Source of the DNA: Erysipelotrichaceae bacterium
Lineage (GTDB): Bacteria; Bacillota_I; Bacilli_A; Erysipelotrichales; Erysipelotrichaceae
Assembly: GCA_017561615.1 (NCBI GenBank)
Contig: JAFZBT010000064.1
Location: 1 to 6,607 of the forward strand
Direction of reading: 5' to 3'
DNA: 6,607 nucleotides
Positions 6,409 through 6,607 of this stretch are shown piece after piece; position 1 is the stretch's first letter; the number at the start of each line of letters is the position of its first letter. The notes under the pieces are model-generated. The model did not search any database and had not been told where the DNA came from. It saw nothing but the letters and a program-made list of their open reading frames with translations. The translations under genes were made by a program, and so were the position numbers.

Positions 6409-6607
6409 TTAGGCAAGTTTGTTAACTGCTTTGGCTAAGCGAGCCTTCTGACGGCTGGCATAGTTCTTATGATGAAGGCCACTGGTGACAGAACTGTCAA
6501 GCTTGGAAGTGGCTAAGCTTAAGGCTTTGGCAGCAGCTTCCTTGTCATTGGCATCAACAGCTTTCAAGACGTTCTTGATGGCGGTCTTTAAAGCGGACTT
6601 TTCAGCC
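6409..6607 (-). CDS. rpsT: 30S ribosomal protein S20, 5' end cut off by the window
   Basis: S20 binds the 5' domain and the 3' minor region of 16S rRNA and helps assemble the small subunit. Reading the - strand from 6606 gives 65 residues beginning AEKSALKTAIKNVLKAV, continuing with the basic HHKNYASRQKARLAKAVNKLA and stopping at TAA (6411-6409). The protein is normally about 85 residues, so roughly the first 20, including the start codon and ribosome binding site, lie beyond 6607. The gene is convergent with the + strand run. Its codons favour TTA, AAG and GCT and are visibly more AT-rich than those of its neighbours, as is common in highly expressed ribosomal genes. In B. subtilis rpsT also lies next to holA, so the neighbourhood is conserved apart from the two inserted genes. 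Confidence 0.95.
   Translation of the reverse strand, partial: AEKSALKTAIKNVLKAVDANDKEAAAKALSLATSKLDSSVTSGLHHKNYASRQKARLAKAVNKLA

Noticed and set aside
1..6607. A novel mobile, defence, CRISPR, riboswitch or toxin-antitoxin system.
   Set aside because: Genes are contiguous and belong to known families. The longest gap without a gene is about 71 bp and is filled by two terminators. No direct repeats, terminal inverted repeats, transposase, integrase or structured leader were seen.

Overview
The window looks like core chromosome of a Bacillota (Firmicutes) bacterium of intermediate GC content (by eye a little above half; not computed). The gene order udk, greA, comEA, comEC, holA, then rpsT on the opposite strand, recalls the conserved Firmicutes late-competence/replication neighbourhood. 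The L-serine dehydratase plus GNAT insertion and the sequence style suggest a gut-type member such as Erysipelotrichia, but that taxonomic placement is an inference.

Layout: a uridine kinase gene (41-679) is followed by greA (728-1204), which has its own good promoter lying across the udk stop codon. Next come comEA (1236-1709) and comEC (1706-3643), overlapping by 4 nt, and then holA (3651-4619). The holA start codon sits at the predicted +1 of a perfect TATAAT hexamer and has no usable ribosome binding site. A single-chain iron-sulfur L-serine dehydratase (4624-5841) follows 4 nt after holA, and a GNAT acetyltransferase (5834-6337) overlaps its end. All seven genes are on the + strand, tightly packed, with no terminator visible before 6339. 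The + strand run ends at a palindromic, probably bidirectional terminator. A second terminator then serves the convergent ribosomal protein S20 gene (6409-6607, - strand), whose 5' end lies beyond the window.

Function: ComEA binds incoming DNA outside the membrane and ComEC carries a single strand through it. HolA (delta) opens the replication clamp loader, GreA rescues backtracked RNA polymerase, Udk salvages uridine and cytidine, and the dehydratase turns serine into pyruvate and ammonia. The whole set is housekeeping plus DNA uptake. I found no mobile element, CRISPR array, defence system, toxin-antitoxin pair or large unexplained gap. The items most worth a second look are the probable leaderless holA transcript, changes at conserved positions in the serine dehydratase and the GNAT protein, and the placement of these two genes between holA and rpsT.
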